This document shows positions 27,046 through 37,710 of a stretch of DNA of 64,000 nt, piece by piece. Each line of letters opens with the position of its first letter. Within the stretch, counting starts at the first letter, position 1. This DNA comes from Prevotellaceae bacterium (GTDB lineage: Bacteria; Bacteroidota; Bacteroidia; Bacteroidales; Bacteroidaceae), in NCBI GenBank assembly GCA_030531085.1, contig JAUNOM010000007.1:25874-89873 (forward strand), read 5' to 3'. The position numbers were made by a program, and so were the translations under genes. The notes under the pieces are model-generated. The model was not told the DNA's origin. It saw only the letters and a list, made by a program, of their open reading frames with translations, and ran no database searches.

Positions 27046-30000
27046 CTACTGGAGACTGCCGCCACGCTGTAGGTAGTGGTCCATTATGGCATTGAACTCC
27101 TTAACCCTGTTGGGGGTCTTGGCGCTGCCATGAGTTTTGGAAAGCTCCACAAGCGACTGCAAAGTGTATATATTCAACAGGCATTCATGCTTTGCGGAGA
27201 GGAAACGGTTCTGGTTCAGGGACAGATACCAGTTCATGTACTGCACCGCATCTTTCCACATACTGTTCACAATCTGCTCCGCCTTCGCGTCCTTGCCAAG
27301 GATATAGTACGCCTCTGCAAAGTACAGTCCTCCATTGGGGTACTTCATAGGGACATTATATGTAGGGATAACCTTCTCAGCATACTCTATAACCTTCTGC
27401 GCCTTGTCATTCTTTCCCTCCATGAGCAGACGTGAGATGAGCATACCGAACAGGCGGCGGTGCGTGTAGCACATACGCATGACGGTCTCGTCAAGATAGA
27501 GTCCCTTCCTCTCCAGGCCTCCGTACTTGTAGCGTGTCATCATGTTCTTGTACACCTTCTCGGTATCGAAGTTATTGGCCTCTGTCGTATTAAACGGTGT
27601 TATACGGTTAACCAGTCCCTCCTGAATGAAGTTCTCACCCAGATTCATGTAATGCTCCGGGCCTACAGTGTACGCCACGTACAGAGGACGTGTCCAGTTA
27701 CTGTTTGCAAGCATCTCGAGCAGCATGAGATCCCCCTTGTACAGGGCGCGCTTGCCTGCCAGGCTTATCGCCATACGGTCAGGGATGTTGACATTGCCCG
27801 TGGAATCCTTAGGCAGCATCATGCCGCTCTTCAACACAGCCTCCTTGTCAATGTTCAAGTACAGGGTATCTGTCGGTATGACGTGATAGTCCGCATCGTC
27901 TTTCATGTCGCGTACCCAGCGGGTCAGCACATTCTTTATCTCAAACGGATCAGCTCCATACAGTTTTGCCGCCTTCACGGAATCCTTCTTGAACGCCTCC
28001 AGTATCTGCGACTTAAACTCCGGTACAACCTCCACAAACTCATTTGTTCCAGAGCAGTAGTCCAGACGAGGCCATGTGATAGGCAGTGAAGGTGACTTCC
28101 ATGCCGGACGCACCATCTGGTCTATATACCAGTCTGTCTGCAGATAAGAAAGGTTGCACACCCTTGCGTCTGTACGCACCTGCTCCACATCCTGATTGTA
28201 CCACAATGGGAAGGTGTCATTGTCTCCATTGGTGAAGATTATAGGATAACCCTCATCCTGTAGCGACATCAGGTAGTTCTGGCCGAAGTCACGGCAGGTA
28301 TATCTGCCTGAACGGTCATGGTCGTCCCATGTCTGTGACGCCATCTGCAACGGTACAAGGAGAGCGGCGACTGAAACGACAGCGGCAACCGCCATGTTTT
28401 CCTTCTTGGTCTTGCGCGCTATCAGGTCAATGATAGCGGCAATACCCATGCCACACCATATAGCGAAAGCGTAGAAAGAGCCTGCATAGGCATAGTCACG
28501 CTCACGCGGCTGCATCGGTGTCTGGTTAAGATAGAGAACAATGGCGAGACCTGTCATGAAGAACAGGAAGAAGACTACCCAGAACTGCTGGACGCCTTTC
28601 TTGCCGCGATAAGCCTGCCAGAAGAGGCCGATAAGGCCAAGCAGGAGCGGCAGACAGTAGAACACATTATGTCCCTTGTTGTTCTTCAGCTCGTCCGGGA
28701 GACGACTTTGGTCGCCCAGCATCATGTTATCGATGAAAGGTATGCCTGTAATCCAATTGCCATGCTCCAGCTCTCCGTTGCCCTGAATGTCGTTCTGACG
28801 TCCGGCAAAGTTCCAAAGGAAATATCGCCAGTACATAAAGTTGCACTGATAAGAGAGGAAGAAGCGTATGTTCTCCAGCATTGTCGGTGTCTTCACATCA
28901 ACAATATTACCGCAGAGATCATACTGCTTGACATTACCCTCAACACCGCCCATCCATGACTCGTAAGCTCCTGCATGGTCTGAGCTGTGCATTCTTGGGA
29001 ATATCACATTCTGCGCATACTCGTATGTGTCCTTGGTGCGGACAACGAAATAACGGTCCGGCTCCTCCTGTGTCCTCTTCTCCACACGCTGATATACCGG
29101 TCTGCCCTTCTTCATGCGCGGCAGGCACATATTACCTTCCACGTCACGCGCTACCTGTGAGGTGTACTGCGGACCATAGAACAGCGGTCTGTCACCGTAC
29201 TGGTCGCGGCTCAGATAATTGCCGAGGGTGAAAATGTCCTCTGGAGAGTTCTGGTCCATAGGCGGATTGGCAGATGAGCGTATAACCGTAAGCGCGTATG
29301 TGGAATAGCCTATCATCAACATCAGCATACAGCACAGCGTGGTGTTCTTCATGCGGTTGGTGACAATAACCTTCCCCTTACGCTTATAAATAAGGCAGGC
29401 ATAAAGTACAGCCAGAACTATAACGCCGATGATAAGGGCGGAAATGCCATAGCCATAGAATGGAATGCCAAGCATTGCTATCGCCATCAGGAATGACACG
29501 TTGCCACGCTTCACGCTCTTGTCCGCGTATGTCTCGTAAATAGCCCACAGAACAATGGCGACAAGCAGGACGATATAAATGATAGTGCCCGTATTGAAAG
29601 GCATACTGAGGACGTTCACGAAGAACAATTCAAACGCTCCGCCTACAGTTATGATGCCCGGCACCATGCCATAAAGCACCGCTGTTATCAACAGTGCACT
29701 GATGACAAGGGCTATAAGCGAGCCTTTAAGGTCGGCATCGGGGAACTTGCGATAATAATACACCAACACGATGGCAGGGATGCAAAGCAGATTGAGCAGA
29801 TGCACGCCAATGGACAGACCCGTCATGTATGTTATGAGAATGAGCCAGCGGTCTGAATGCGGCTCATCGGCATGGTCTTCCCACTTCAGTATCATCCAGA
29901 ACACAACGGCGGTGAAGCAGGAGGAGTATGCGTATACCTCACCCTCAACGGCAGAGAACCAGAAAGTGTCACTGAAGGTATATATGAGCGCGCCCACAAG

Positions 30001-30372
30001 GCCAGAGGCCTCAATGGCTATCATCTTCACCGGTGTAAGCTCTTTCCAGTCATCAATAAGAAGCCTGCGTACAAGGTGTGTTATCGACCAGAAGAGGAAG
30101 AGTATACAACCAGCCGAGAGTAGGGCAGACATGATGTTAACCATCTTGGCTACCTGCGTCGGATCGCTTGCAAACTGCGAGAACAGATTGGCCGTAAGCA
30201 TGAAGAAAGGCGCGCCTGGCGGATGTCCGACCTCAAGCAGATAGCCTGTTGTTATAAACTCCGGACAATCCCAGAAGGATGCCGTAGGCTCAATGGTGGA
30301 ACAATACACGAATGCGGCAACAAAGAATGTCACCCATCCAAGGATATTGTCCACAAGTTTGAATTGTTTCAT
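27046..30372 (-). CDS. DUF2723 (GT117) membrane glycosyltransferase-like protein
   Basis: An 1108-residue protein. The N-terminal half has about a dozen membrane helices and the DUF2723 signature: TASFWDCPEFI, VGHPPGAPFF with an acidic Asp/Glu pair, as in GT-C enzymes such as O-mannosyltransferases. The C-terminal half is soluble and ends in TPR-like helices (KAQKVIEYAEKVIP, YYILGKDAKAEQIV). In Bacteroidota this family is assigned to GT117 and thought to glycosylate proteins or lipids at the membrane; the donor is unknown. It ends 105 bp before the deacetylase gene and probably heads that operon. Confidence 0.93.
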   Translation of the reverse strand: MKQFKLVDNILGWVTFFVAAFVYCSTIEPTASFWDCPEFITTGYLLEVGHPPGAPFFMLTANLFSQFASDPTQVAKMVNIMSALLSAGCILFLFWSITHLVRRLLIDDWKELTPVKMIAIEASGLVGALIYTFSDTFWFSAVEGEVYAYSSCFTAVVFWMILKWEDHADEPHSDRWLILITYMTGLSIGVHLLNLLCIPAIVLVYYYRKFPDADLKGSLIALVISALLITAVLYGMVPGIITVGGAFELFFVNVLSMPFNTGTIIYIVLLVAIVLWAIYETYADKSVKRGNVSFLMAIAMLGIPFYGYGISALIIGVIVLAVLYACLIYKRKGKVIVTNRMKNTTLCCMLMLMIGYSTYALTVIRSSANPPMDQNSPEDIFTLGNYLSRDQYGDRPLFYGPQYTSQVARDVEGNMCLPRMKKGRPVYQRVEKRTQEEPDRYFVVRTKDTYEYAQNVIFPRMHSSDHAGAYESWMGGVEGNVKQYDLCGNIVDVKTPTMLENIRFFLSYQCNFMYWRYFLWNFAGRQNDIQGNGELEHGNWITGIPFIDNMMLGDQSRLPDELKNNKGHNVFYCLPLLLGLIGLFWQAYRGKKGVQQFWVVFFLFFMTGLAIVLYLNQTPMQPRERDYAYAGSFYAFAIWCGMGIAAIIDLIARKTKKENMAVAAVVSVAALLVPLQMASQTWDDHDRSGRYTCRDFGQNYLMSLQDEGYPIIFTNGDNDTFPLWYNQDVEQVRTDARVCNLSYLQTDWYIDQMVRPAWKSPSLPITWPRLDYCSGTNEFVEVVPEFKSQILEAFKKDSVKAAKLYGADPFEIKNVLTRWVRDMKDDADYHVIPTDTLYLNIDKEAVLKSGMMLPKDSTGNVNIPDRMAISLAGKRALYKGDLMLLEMLANSNWTRPLYVAYTVGPEHYMNLGENFIQEGLVNRITPFNTTEANNFDTEKVYKNMMTRYKYGGLERKGLYLDETVMRMCYTHRRLFGMLISRLLMEGKNDKAQKVIEYAEKVIPTYNVPMKYPNGGLYFAEAYYILGKDAKAEQIVNSMWKDAVQYMNWYLSLNQNRFLSAKHECLLNIYTLQSLVELSKTHGSAKTPNRVKEFNAIMDHYLQRGGSLQ

Positions 30373-30426
30373 TACGTTTAAGTTATTATTTAAGGTTTTA
30401 TTTTTGTCTTTTCGTGGAACCCATAT

Positions 30427-30891
30427 TTATGTTATCAGCCCGACAAGCCAGTTGACCAGATACGCGCCATAGATTAGCACTATATATCTTATAACCTTAC
30501 CTACAGTGATACTGACAAATGTTATGATAAAGTTTGCCCGCATCAGTCCAAGGAGGATTGTTATGGCAGAGCCAAGGATAGGGATGAAGGCAAAGAAACC
30601 CATATAGGCTCCCCTTCCTCTCATGAACCTTCGTGCCCTGTCCATCTGCTGCGGCTTCACGTGCAGATACTTCTCAAACCACTCTTCCTTTCCAAGCCTG
30701 CCAACACCGTAGTTGAACAGCGAGCCAAGCACATTGCCTGCAGTACCATATATAATAAGTTCCCACGGATTAACACCCAAGGCCATAAGCGCAAGCATTA
30801 CGGCCTCACTTGAGAAAGGGAAGAAACTGCCTGCAAGAAATGCCGCTATGAACATTCCCAAGGCACCAAACTGTACAAGTATGTCAATCAT
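30427..30891 (-). CDS. YqaA/DedA-like small membrane protein
   Basis: A 154-residue integral membrane protein of the VTT/SNARE-associated group. Features are FLAGSFFPFSSEAVMLALMALG, the GTAGNVLGSLFNYGVGRLG helix, and a positively charged loop MDRARRFMRGRGAY followed by FFAFIPILGSAITILLGLMR. This pattern is YqaA rather than full-length DedA. DedA relatives help move lipid carriers across the membrane, but the YqaA role is not established. It lies 41 bp after the upstream membrane gene. Confidence 0.85.
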   Translation of the reverse strand: MIDILVQFGALGMFIAAFLAGSFFPFSSEAVMLALMALGVNPWELIIYGTAGNVLGSLFNYGVGRLGKEEWFEKYLHVKPQQMDRARRFMRGRGAYMGFFAFIPILGSAITILLGLMRANFIITFVSITVGKVIRYIVLIYGAYLVNWLVGLIT

Positions 30892-30932
30892 TGTCTTTCT
30901 GAAAATATATCCGCATCATCATACATACGCCG

Positions 30933-31631
30933 CTACCTGCCATCACCCATAGCCTTTTGGGCTACTACTGGTCCTATACACGATGCCATAAATGGCAACA
31001 GATAGACAGCATACTGTGGCACGAACGGCAATCCTATAGCCAAGAGCCATGTGAGAACCATATAGACCGCACGCTGCGTACGCACAAACACCTTTCCCTT
31101 ATAGCTGTATGGTGTTCTGTACAATATCAGTCCGAAGAATGAGAGTATCAGCACTCCATACAGTATGACGTCCAGACTCTTCACATTACTGTAGTCAAAA
31201 AATGACACTGCATAACAGTTTTCCGCATATCTCTCTGCAGTCTGTAACCAGTCCATGGATGCTGTATGCACATAAAGGAAATACGGCAGGTACATCCATG
31301 CAGGTGTAAGCACTCCAAGGAGCATCGCCATAACATTCTTCCACGACAGGGCGCTTAACGGCTTCAGCAGCAACAGCAGATGAAGTGGGAGAAACACCAG
31401 AGCCAATGGCCACACCATCGAGACAAGCCCTATAAACAATCCGGACGTGTATGTATGACTCATGCCGGCCTTATTCTGGAATGCGCTTACCAATGCAACC
31501 ACTGATAATGACATTATGAGAGTGAAACAGGCAGACATATAGCCTGCTGTCATCACCCCATAAGCCATCGCCCCAATCAGGAACAGCAAAGACACCTTAT
31601 TAAATAATAGTATGTTCTTCACTATTATCAC
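30933..31631 (-). CDS. Membrane protein of unknown function
   Basis: A 232-residue protein with six to eight hydrophobic helices and short loops. It has no motif I can name; a Bacteroidota-specific family resembling DUF6427 proteins is a possibility from size and topology only. The ATG overlaps the purD stop by 4 nt (31628-31631), so translation is coupled with purD. Confidence 0.7.
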   Translation of the reverse strand: MIIVKNILLFNKVSLLFLIGAMAYGVMTAGYMSACFTLIMSLSVVALVSAFQNKAGMSHTYTSGLFIGLVSMVWPLALVFLPLHLLLLLKPLSALSWKNVMAMLLGVLTPAWMYLPYFLYVHTASMDWLQTAERYAENCYAVSFFDYSNVKSLDVILYGVLILSFFGLILYRTPYSYKGKVFVRTQRAVYMVLTWLLAIGLPFVPQYAVYLLPFMASCIGPVVAQKAMGDGR

Positions 31632-32905
31632 AGGTCCTTTCCTATGTCCCTACGGTTATACTTGCCCTCAAACTGTATCTTCTCCGCTTCCTTGAATGAC
31701 TTCTGCAGCGCCTCTTCCTTATCCTTGCCGTATGAGCTGACACAGATAACCCTGCCACCGTCCGTCACAACCTGACCGTCACTCATCTTTGTTCCGCAAT
31801 GGAACACAATGGAGCCCTCCACATTCTCAATGCCAGAGATAGGGAAGCCCTTCTTGTACGCCTGCGGATAACCGCCGCTTACCATCATGACACATACCGC
31901 ACTGCGTGGGTCAAACTCTATGTCACGTGTGTCAAGGTTACCTTGTGCAACGCCCTCAAACAGGTCTACAATGTCTGACTTCAGACGCAGCATCACGCTC
32001 TCTGTCTCCGGATCACCCATACGGCAGTTGTACTCTATCACCATAGGCTCACCGTTCACTTTTATAAGTCCGAAGAAGATAAAGCCTTTATAACAGATAC
32101 CCTCTTCTGCCAGTCCCTCAACAGTAGGGCGTATAATGCGGTCCTCCACCTTCTTCATCCACTCCTCTGTAGCAAAAGGAACAGGCGTAACGCTGCCCAT
32201 GCCACCTGTGTTAAGGCCTGTATCGCTCTCTCCTATGCGCTTGTAGTCCTTTGCTTCCGGCAGAATCTTATAGTTCTTACCGTCAGTAAGCACAAAGACG
32301 GAGCACTCTATACCACTAAGAAACTCCTCTATCACCACGCGTGATGAGGCATTGCCGAACATACCGCCCAGCATATCCCCAAGTTCTTTCTTTGCCTCCT
32401 CTAATGTATCCAGTATCAATACGCCCTTTCCTGCGCACAGTCCGTCAGCCTTCAGCACATAAGGAGCCTTTAATGTCTCAAGGAACTTCTGTCCTTCCTC
32501 AAGATGCTCACCGTCAAATGTCTCGTATGCGGCAGTCGGTATATTATGCCTCTTCATGAAAGCCTTCGCAAAATCCTTTGAGCCCTCAAGCACCGCACCG
32601 GCCTTGGACGGCCCTATTACAGGAACATTGGATGTACGCGGATCAGCAAGAAGGTTGTCATATATACCCTTAACCAGAGGATCCTCGGGGCCAACCACAA
32701 CCATATCCACACCATTGTCAACGATAAAAGCCTTGATAGCCTCAAAGTCATCCGCCTTGATAGCAACATTCTCTCCCTTACCGCCTACGCCGTCAGTACC
32801 AGCATTGCCTGGTGCAATAAACAGTCTATCACACTTCTCACTCTGTGTAATCTTCCATGCCAAGGCGTGTTCACGTCCGCCAGAGCCTAAAAGTAAAATC
32901 TTCAT
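31628..32905 (-). CDS. purD: Phosphoribosylamine--glycine ligase
   Basis: GAR synthetase, second step of purine synthesis. From the ATG at 32905 it has about 425 residues. An upstream in-frame ATG gives a low-complexity Asn-rich extension and is rejected. Motifs are the N-terminal [36 protein letters not shown], the ATP-grasp lobe [23 protein letters not shown] and RMGDPETE. It lies 61 bp after the DPP IV-like gene in a minus operon, and overlaps the membrane protein gene downstream. Confidence 0.96.
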   Translation of the reverse strand: MKILLLGSGGREHALAWKITQSEKCDRLFIAPGNAGTDGVGGKGENVAIKADDFEAIKAFIVDNGVDMVVVGPEDPLVKGIYDNLLADPRTSNVPVIGPSKAGAVLEGSKDFAKAFMKRHNIPTAAYETFDGEHLEEGQKFLETLKAPYVLKADGLCAGKGVLILDTLEEAKKELGDMLGGMFGNASSRVVIEEFLSGIECSVFVLTDGKNYKILPEAKDYKRIGESDTGLNTGGMGSVTPVPFATEEWMKKVEDRIIRPTVEGLAEEGICYKGFIFFGLIKVNGEPMVIEYNCRMGDPETESVMLRLKSDIVDLFEGVAQGNLDTRDIEFDPRSAVCVMMVSGGYPQAYKKGFPISGIENVEGSIVFHCGTKMSDGQVVTDGGRVICVSSYGKDKEEALQKSFKEAEKIQFEGKYNRRDIGKDL

Positions 32906-32966
32906 TGTTGGATTATTGTTTATTATTATGTTATTATCATTCATATCATATTCAGACACACGCCCC

Positions 32967-35129
32967 TCACTTCAGCCAGTCATTGAAATAGCGCGTTATC
33001 CTTTCGTGCAGATGCACTGACAGATGTCCCATCATATTATGCTCCTCACCAGGGTACACATAAAAGTCAGGCTGTGTGCCAGCCTCATTGCAGGCATTCA
33101 GGAACTGCAAGGCGTGCTGCGGCACCACAACAGGGTCATTCATACCTATTATTATCTGTAGTCTGCCCTTCAGTGCCGACGCTTTTGACATTAAGGAAGT
33201 CATGGCATATCCCGCCTCGTTCTCCTCCGGTGTATCCATATAGCGCTCACCATACATCACCTCATACCACTTCCAGTCTATCACCGGGCCTCCTGCCACG
33301 GCCACTTTAAACACATCCGGATAGTTCGTCATCAGGCTTATGGTCATAAAGCCGCCATAACTCCATCCATGCAGGCCGAGCCTTTCCGCATCCACGTATG
33401 GCAAAGAGCGCAGATACTCCACTCCACACATCTGGTCACGCATCTCCTCCTGTCCGAGTTTACGGAACGTTACCTGTTCAAAGGCCTTGCCTCTATTCTC
33501 CGATCCGCGGTTATCAAGGGCGAAGACGATAAAGCCATTCTGCGCCATATACGTCTCCCAACTGCGCGAGCCCCAATGCCATGAAGCCTCAACGAGGTGC
33601 GCATGAGGTCCACCATAAACATAAACCACCGTGGGATACTTCTTCTCCGGCGAGAAATCTGGTGGAAGCACCATGCGCCAATGCAGTGTCGTGGTGTCAT
33701 CCGCCGCCTTTATGGTGCCCGTTGTATAATGCGGAACAGCATAATCCTGCCATGGGTTACCACTTTCAAACAGCTCTCTTGACTTGTATCCGCCACTTTT
33801 CACTGTCCCTGCAATGTCTGTCAGGGCGTAAGCCCGTGGCCTGTCCGGCTCCGACCATTTATCCACAGCATACTCACCGCTTTCTGACAGTACAGCCTCA
33901 TGCACTCCGCAACCATTATCAAGCGGTGTGACAACTTTAGTATCAAGATTCACCGCGTACAGGTTATGCTGCAGATGCGTCTTCCTGTTAGCAAGGATTA
34001 TAACGCTATTGGTCCTTTTACAGAAACCTACCAGATCAAGCACCACCCACTCTCCATCTGTCAACTGGTCCAGACAACGGCCTGTCACGGCATTATACAG
34101 ATACAGATGCCAGTACCCATTCTTCTGACTCCATGCCAAGAAGCGGCCCTCATCCCATGGAACGAACGTCACGGGATGCTGTGGCTCAACATATTTCGCG
34201 TCCTCTTCCGTATCTATACAGCGCAGCTTATGTCCACTCAAGGCATCATATTCATCAAGCGTGGCCCTATTCTGCGCCCTGTTTACCTCATAAAGATAAA
34301 TTCTCCTGCCATCAGGACTCCATGTCACATTGGTAAAATACCTGTCTTTCGGATTGCCGAAGTCAAGCCACACCGTACTGTCCGCCTTTATGTCATACAC
34401 CCCAACAGTGACCTCATGGCTGGTCATGCCTGCCATCGGATACTTATCAGGCTCGCATACGGCCATACGCTCAAAGGTATTCACCTGAGGATAGTCCGCT
34501 ACCATCGACTGATCCATTCTGTAAAATGCCAGTCTGCCACCATCCGGAGAGAAGAAAGTTCCTTTATTTATTCCAAATTCATTGCGATGCACAGAGCGGC
34601 CATATACAATATCCCTCGAACCGTCTTCCGTTATCTGCCTTTCGGCTCCATCCGCAAGTCTAACCCATAGATTACAATCTCTGGAAAAAGCATCAACCCT
34701 TCCCTGGGCATTCCACTCAAGAGAGCCTTCCCTGTTCTGCTGCCACGCTATACGGTGCTTCTGGAAGTCGTACAGGATATGCCCTTTCGGAGACTCAAGC
34801 AGTGCCAGTGGTTGTTTTTTGTATGGAAAGGAGGCCTTTAGCAGGTTCACGCCAACGAACTCCTCTCCCACTCCGTCCATGTCAAGCATCTCGTCAAGTG
34901 AGAACAGCTGGCGTCTCCCTCCTTTTGCCTTATCCACACGGTACACGCCATCCACCTCCAACTGCAGCAGCTCATCGCCCCACCATGCGAAATAACGCCT
35001 CTCTGGCGTCATCTCATGATAACGCTCACCACCAGAGTTCAGGTCTTCCAGTGTAAAAGTCTTGTGCTGCGCCATCGTTGACATTGCAGTAAACACACTC
35101 ATCAGCAATATGCAGATACTATTTCTCAC
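32967..35129 (-). CDS. Dipeptidyl peptidase IV-like S9 serine peptidase
   Basis: A secreted peptidase of about 720 residues. I choose the GTG at 35129 as start: it gives [21 protein letters not shown]-type signal sequence and overlaps the methyltransferase stop by 11 nt, with GGAAA just upstream. The region is open for 71 further codons upstream, but that part is a shadow of the methyltransferase gene. The N-terminal beta-propeller (DPPIV_N) precedes an alpha/beta hydrolase with YVYGGPHAH, the nucleophile in [13 protein letters not shown] (Asp) and GEEHNMMG (His). Enzymes of this type release Xaa-Pro dipeptides and are used by Bacteroidales for peptide nutrition. Confidence 0.92.
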   Translation of the reverse strand: MRNSICILLMSVFTAMSTMAQHKTFTLEDLNSGGERYHEMTPERRYFAWWGDELLQLEVDGVYRVDKAKGGRRQLFSLDEMLDMDGVGEEFVGVNLLKASFPYKKQPLALLESPKGHILYDFQKHRIAWQQNREGSLEWNAQGRVDAFSRDCNLWVRLADGAERQITEDGSRDIVYGRSVHRNEFGINKGTFFSPDGGRLAFYRMDQSMVADYPQVNTFERMAVCEPDKYPMAGMTSHEVTVGVYDIKADSTVWLDFGNPKDRYFTNVTWSPDGRRIYLYEVNRAQNRATLDEYDALSGHKLRCIDTEEDAKYVEPQHPVTFVPWDEGRFLAWSQKNGYWHLYLYNAVTGRCLDQLTDGEWVVLDLVGFCKRTNSVIILANRKTHLQHNLYAVNLDTKVVTPLDNGCGVHEAVLSESGEYAVDKWSEPDRPRAYALTDIAGTVKSGGYKSRELFESGNPWQDYAVPHYTTGTIKAADDTTTLHWRMVLPPDFSPEKKYPTVVYVYGGPHAHLVEASWHWGSRSWETYMAQNGFIVFALDNRGSENRGKAFEQVTFRKLGQEEMRDQMCGVEYLRSLPYVDAERLGLHGWSYGGFMTISLMTNYPDVFKVAVAGGPVIDWKWYEVMYGERYMDTPEENEAGYAMTSLMSKASALKGRLQIIIGMNDPVVVPQHALQFLNACNEAGTQPDFYVYPGEEHNMMGHLSVHLHERITRYFNDWLK

Positions 35130-36591
35130 GCTTTCCAAAGAACTTCTTTCTGTCTTTCTGCCTGTCCTCGCGTGACTGCTTCTTGGCAAAGGGCTTTGAC
35201 TCCTTCCTCTTGAACTGTCTTTCTCCAGCATCATCAAATGTTCTGCGGTCACGTCCGGCAGGCTTGCGCTCACGTGCCTTTCTCTCATTTCTCTGCTTCT
35301 CAAGAGATCTGAACTTGAAAGACAGTATATCCGCCTCCTCATTATCTATTCTCTCCTCCTGTTGCTTCTCATAATCACGCTTCTGCCATGACTTTCGCTT
35401 CTCCGCCATCTGGCGTTTCTCCGCCTCGGTCTTCACTACTCCGCCCTCTTCGCGAAACACCTTCAGCTTTCCATCAAAGATACTGTACTTCCTGAACTCA
35501 CACTCCAGAGAGCCATTGTATAGCGGCACCTTCAGACTTGGCTTCAAGCCAATCTGCTGGAAGCACTCCTCCTTATATGAAAGGATCCATGCATCTCCTT
35601 CCTTAAAGGCGTGTTTCAGCCTCTCTCCAATCATTCTGTACGTCTCGAGCAGGTTTGGCGTGGAGATACGCTCTCCATACGGAGGGTTGGTAACTATTAT
35701 CGCCTTACCATCATGACCCTTAAAGTCCTTGAAATCCTGTTGTTCTATGGTGATATCAGCCGCCAGTCCCGCTGCCTTCACATTCACCAGTGACATATTG
35801 ACGGCCTTGAAATCCACGTCATATCCATACACATGGTGCTCAAAGTCACGCTCACGGCTGTCATCATTATATATCCGGTCAAATAAGTCCGCATCAAAAT
35901 CCTCCCATTTCTCAAAGGCATACTGCTTGCGGAACACACCAGGCGCTATGTTCCTCGCTATCAGTGCCGCCTCTATAGGCAGCGTACCACTGCCACACAT
36001 CGGGTCTATGAAGTCCGTCTCACCCTTCCATCCTGTCATCATTATCATTCCTGCAGCCAGCACTTCGTTCAAAGGCGCCTCGACAGTCTCCTGCCTGTAA
36101 CCGCGGCGATGCAGTGACTCACCGCTTGAATCCAATGACACTGTGGCCCTATCCTCTGCGATATGTATGTTCAGACGCACGTCCGGATCCACCACAGATA
36201 TGTTCGGCCGCTTGCCAATACGCTCGCGGAACTGGTCCACTATAGCGTCCTTCACCTTATATGTCACAAAGCGCGAGTTGCTGAACTCATCACTATACAC
36301 GACAGAGTCAACAGTAAAAGTCTTTCCCTCACCTATATACTCGCTCCAATCAATTTTCTTTATCTCATCATACACCTGATCTGCCGACTTGGCGCGGAAA
36401 TGCTTTATAGGCTTCAATATGCGAATCGCCGTCCTCAATGAGAAGTTGGCACGGTACATCATCTCCTTGTCTCCCGTAAAGGCAACCATACGGCGGCCCT
36501 TCTCCACATTGTTGGCACCGAGTTCTGACAGTTCCTGTGCCAGTATATTCTCAAGACCCATAAAGGTCTTGGCAATCATTTCAAATTCCAT
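35119..36591 (-). CDS. rlmL: THUMP-domain RNA methyltransferase, RlmL-like
   Basis: A 490-residue SAM-dependent methyltransferase related to the N-terminal half of RlmL, which makes m2G2445 in 23S rRNA. It opens with MIAKTFMGLENILAQEL, a THUMP domain at about residues 45-155, then LHRRGYRQETVEAPLNEVLAAGM, DPMCGSGTLPIEAAL and the catalytic VTNPPYGER. The last 90 residues are a highly basic, low-complexity tail (EKRQMAEKRKSW, RKARERKPAGR, KKFFGK), probably RNA-binding. It lacks the second methyltransferase half of E. coli RlmL. The exact target is inferred. Confidence 0.85.
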   Translation of the reverse strand: MEFEMIAKTFMGLENILAQELSELGANNVEKGRRMVAFTGDKEMMYRANFSLRTAIRILKPIKHFRAKSADQVYDEIKKIDWSEYIGEGKTFTVDSVVYSDEFSNSRFVTYKVKDAIVDQFRERIGKRPNISVVDPDVRLNIHIAEDRATVSLDSSGESLHRRGYRQETVEAPLNEVLAAGMIMMTGWKGETDFIDPMCGSGTLPIEAALIARNIAPGVFRKQYAFEKWEDFDADLFDRIYNDDSRERDFEHHVYGYDVDFKAVNMSLVNVKAAGLAADITIEQQDFKDFKGHDGKAIIVTNPPYGERISTPNLLETYRMIGERLKHAFKEGDAWILSYKEECFQQIGLKPSLKVPLYNGSLECEFRKYSIFDGKLKVFREEGGVVKTEAEKRQMAEKRKSWQKRDYEKQQEERIDNEEADILSFKFRSLEKQRNERKARERKPAGRDRRTFDDAGERQFKRKESKPFAKKQSREDRQKDRKKFFGKREK

Positions 36592-36630
36592 GAGTTGTTA
36601 TGTCGTATTATTATTCTGTTTTTAATAAAG

Positions 36631-37551
36631 TCAGATGCCGTAGCCGTTCTCAAACCCTTTATGCATCTTCACATTCTTATAAATCTTAGTGTCTGGCGCT
36701 ATATTGTCGGTAACCCACCTGTTGGCGCCTATCACCGAACGGTCACCTATGGTGATGCGTCCCAAGATGGTTGCATTACTGTACACTATCACATCGTTGC
36801 CAAGAATAGGATGGCGTGGAATACCCTTAATAGGATTGCCGTTCTCATCAAGCGGGAACGACAGCGCCCCGAGAGTAACACCTTGGTACAGCTTGACATT
36901 GTTGCCAATGATACACGTAGCGCCTATAACCACGCCGGTACCATGATCTATCGTAAAATGATGTCCTATCTGCGCCGCCGGATGAATATCAATTCCGGTC
37001 TCCGAATGTGCCAGCTCGCTAATCATACGCGGTATTATCGGCACTCCAAGCAAATGCAGCTCATGCGCCAGACGGTAATTCGTAAGGGTACGGATAACGG
37101 GATAGCAGCTTATTATCTCGCCAAAGCACGTAGCGGCAGGGTCTCCATTGTATGCTGCCTCTACGTCCGTAGCCAGTATTCTGCGTATCTCCGGCAGGCG
37201 GCGCACCAGTTCCTCCGTTATGCCGAGGGCCTTGCCGCGCACATCCTCTATGCAAAGCGGGTCATCCTTATCAAGACCGAAGCACAGACCGGCCATAACC
37301 TGCTTCTTCAACAATCGGCAAAAGCGCTCAAGGGATACTCCTATATGGTATTTTATCGTATCCTGAGTAACCTTTGTCTGTCCAAAATATCCCGGAAAGA
37401 GTATTCCTCTTGCCAATTCCACAATCTCAATGAGCGAGGCATTAGAAGGCAGCGGCACATTGTCATGAACATGATGAAAGAGCCCTTCAAGACTCTCTGG
37501 AGACGACAAGGCATCAACCGCCGTATCAATAGTGTCTGATATGCTATTCAT
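36631..37551 (-). CDS. cysE: Serine O-acetyltransferase
   Basis: A hexapeptide acetyltransferase of 306 residues that makes O-acetylserine for cysteine synthesis. The N-terminal helical part (VTQDTIKYHIGVSLERFC, DVEAAYNGDPAA) is that of serine acetyltransferases of the EpsC type, longer than E. coli CysE. The beta-helix has IDIHPAAQIG, FTIDHGTGVVIGATCIIG, LYQGVTLGA, and RHPILGNDVIVYSNATILG with the catalytic His-Asp region. It has the best promoter of the window and probably starts the minus operon leading through rlmL, the peptidase and purD. Confidence 0.9.
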   Translation of the reverse strand: MNSISDTIDTAVDALSSPESLEGLFHHVHDNVPLPSNASLIEIVELARGILFPGYFGQTKVTQDTIKYHIGVSLERFCRLLKKQVMAGLCFGLDKDDPLCIEDVRGKALGITEELVRRLPEIRRILATDVEAAYNGDPAATCFGEIISCYPVIRTLTNYRLAHELHLLGVPIIPRMISELAHSETGIDIHPAAQIGHHFTIDHGTGVVIGATCIIGNNVKLYQGVTLGALSFPLDENGNPIKGIPRHPILGNDVIVYSNATILGRITIGDRSVIGANRWVTDNIAPDTKIYKNVKMHKGFENGYGI

Positions 37552-37573
37552 AATGATATTTGCAAATTTGGGA

Positions 37574-37604
37574 CAAAGTTAACAAAATATGTTGGAATAG
37601 CAAA
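37574..37604 (-). promoter_or_regulatory. Promoter of the cysE-rlmL operon
   Basis: On the minus strand, TTTG (37601-37604), a 19-bp gap and TAACTTTG (37574-37581). Both are full consensus matches. It gives a leader of about 15 nt. Confidence 0.75.
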
Positions 37605-37710
37605 TTTTTTTTACATTATTTATTAATATCCCACCCAATACGACCTATACAAACTGGCTATTTCAACATGATAAAAGTACAGGAAAATGTGTTCCTGCGC
37701 AATTTGGTAC

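Noticed and set aside
27460-28089. Open frame of 209 codons opposite DUF2723
   Set aside because: Shadow of the DUF2723 gene; His-rich nonsense composition.
33900-34670. Open frame of 256 codons on plus, opposite the DPP IV-like gene
   Set aside because: Antisense to a clear S9 peptidase with no signal or motif of its own.
35130-35342. N-terminal extension of the DPP IV-like peptidase
   Set aside because: The extension is antisense-free but lies inside the methyltransferase gene in another frame, is Arg/Ser-rich without a match, and the GTG at 35129 gives a proper signal peptide.
36595-37539. Long open frame (314 codons) on plus, opposite the serine acetyltransferase gene
   Set aside because: It mirrors almost exactly the antisense of a well-supported gene, has no family motif, and its composition is that of a shadow frame.
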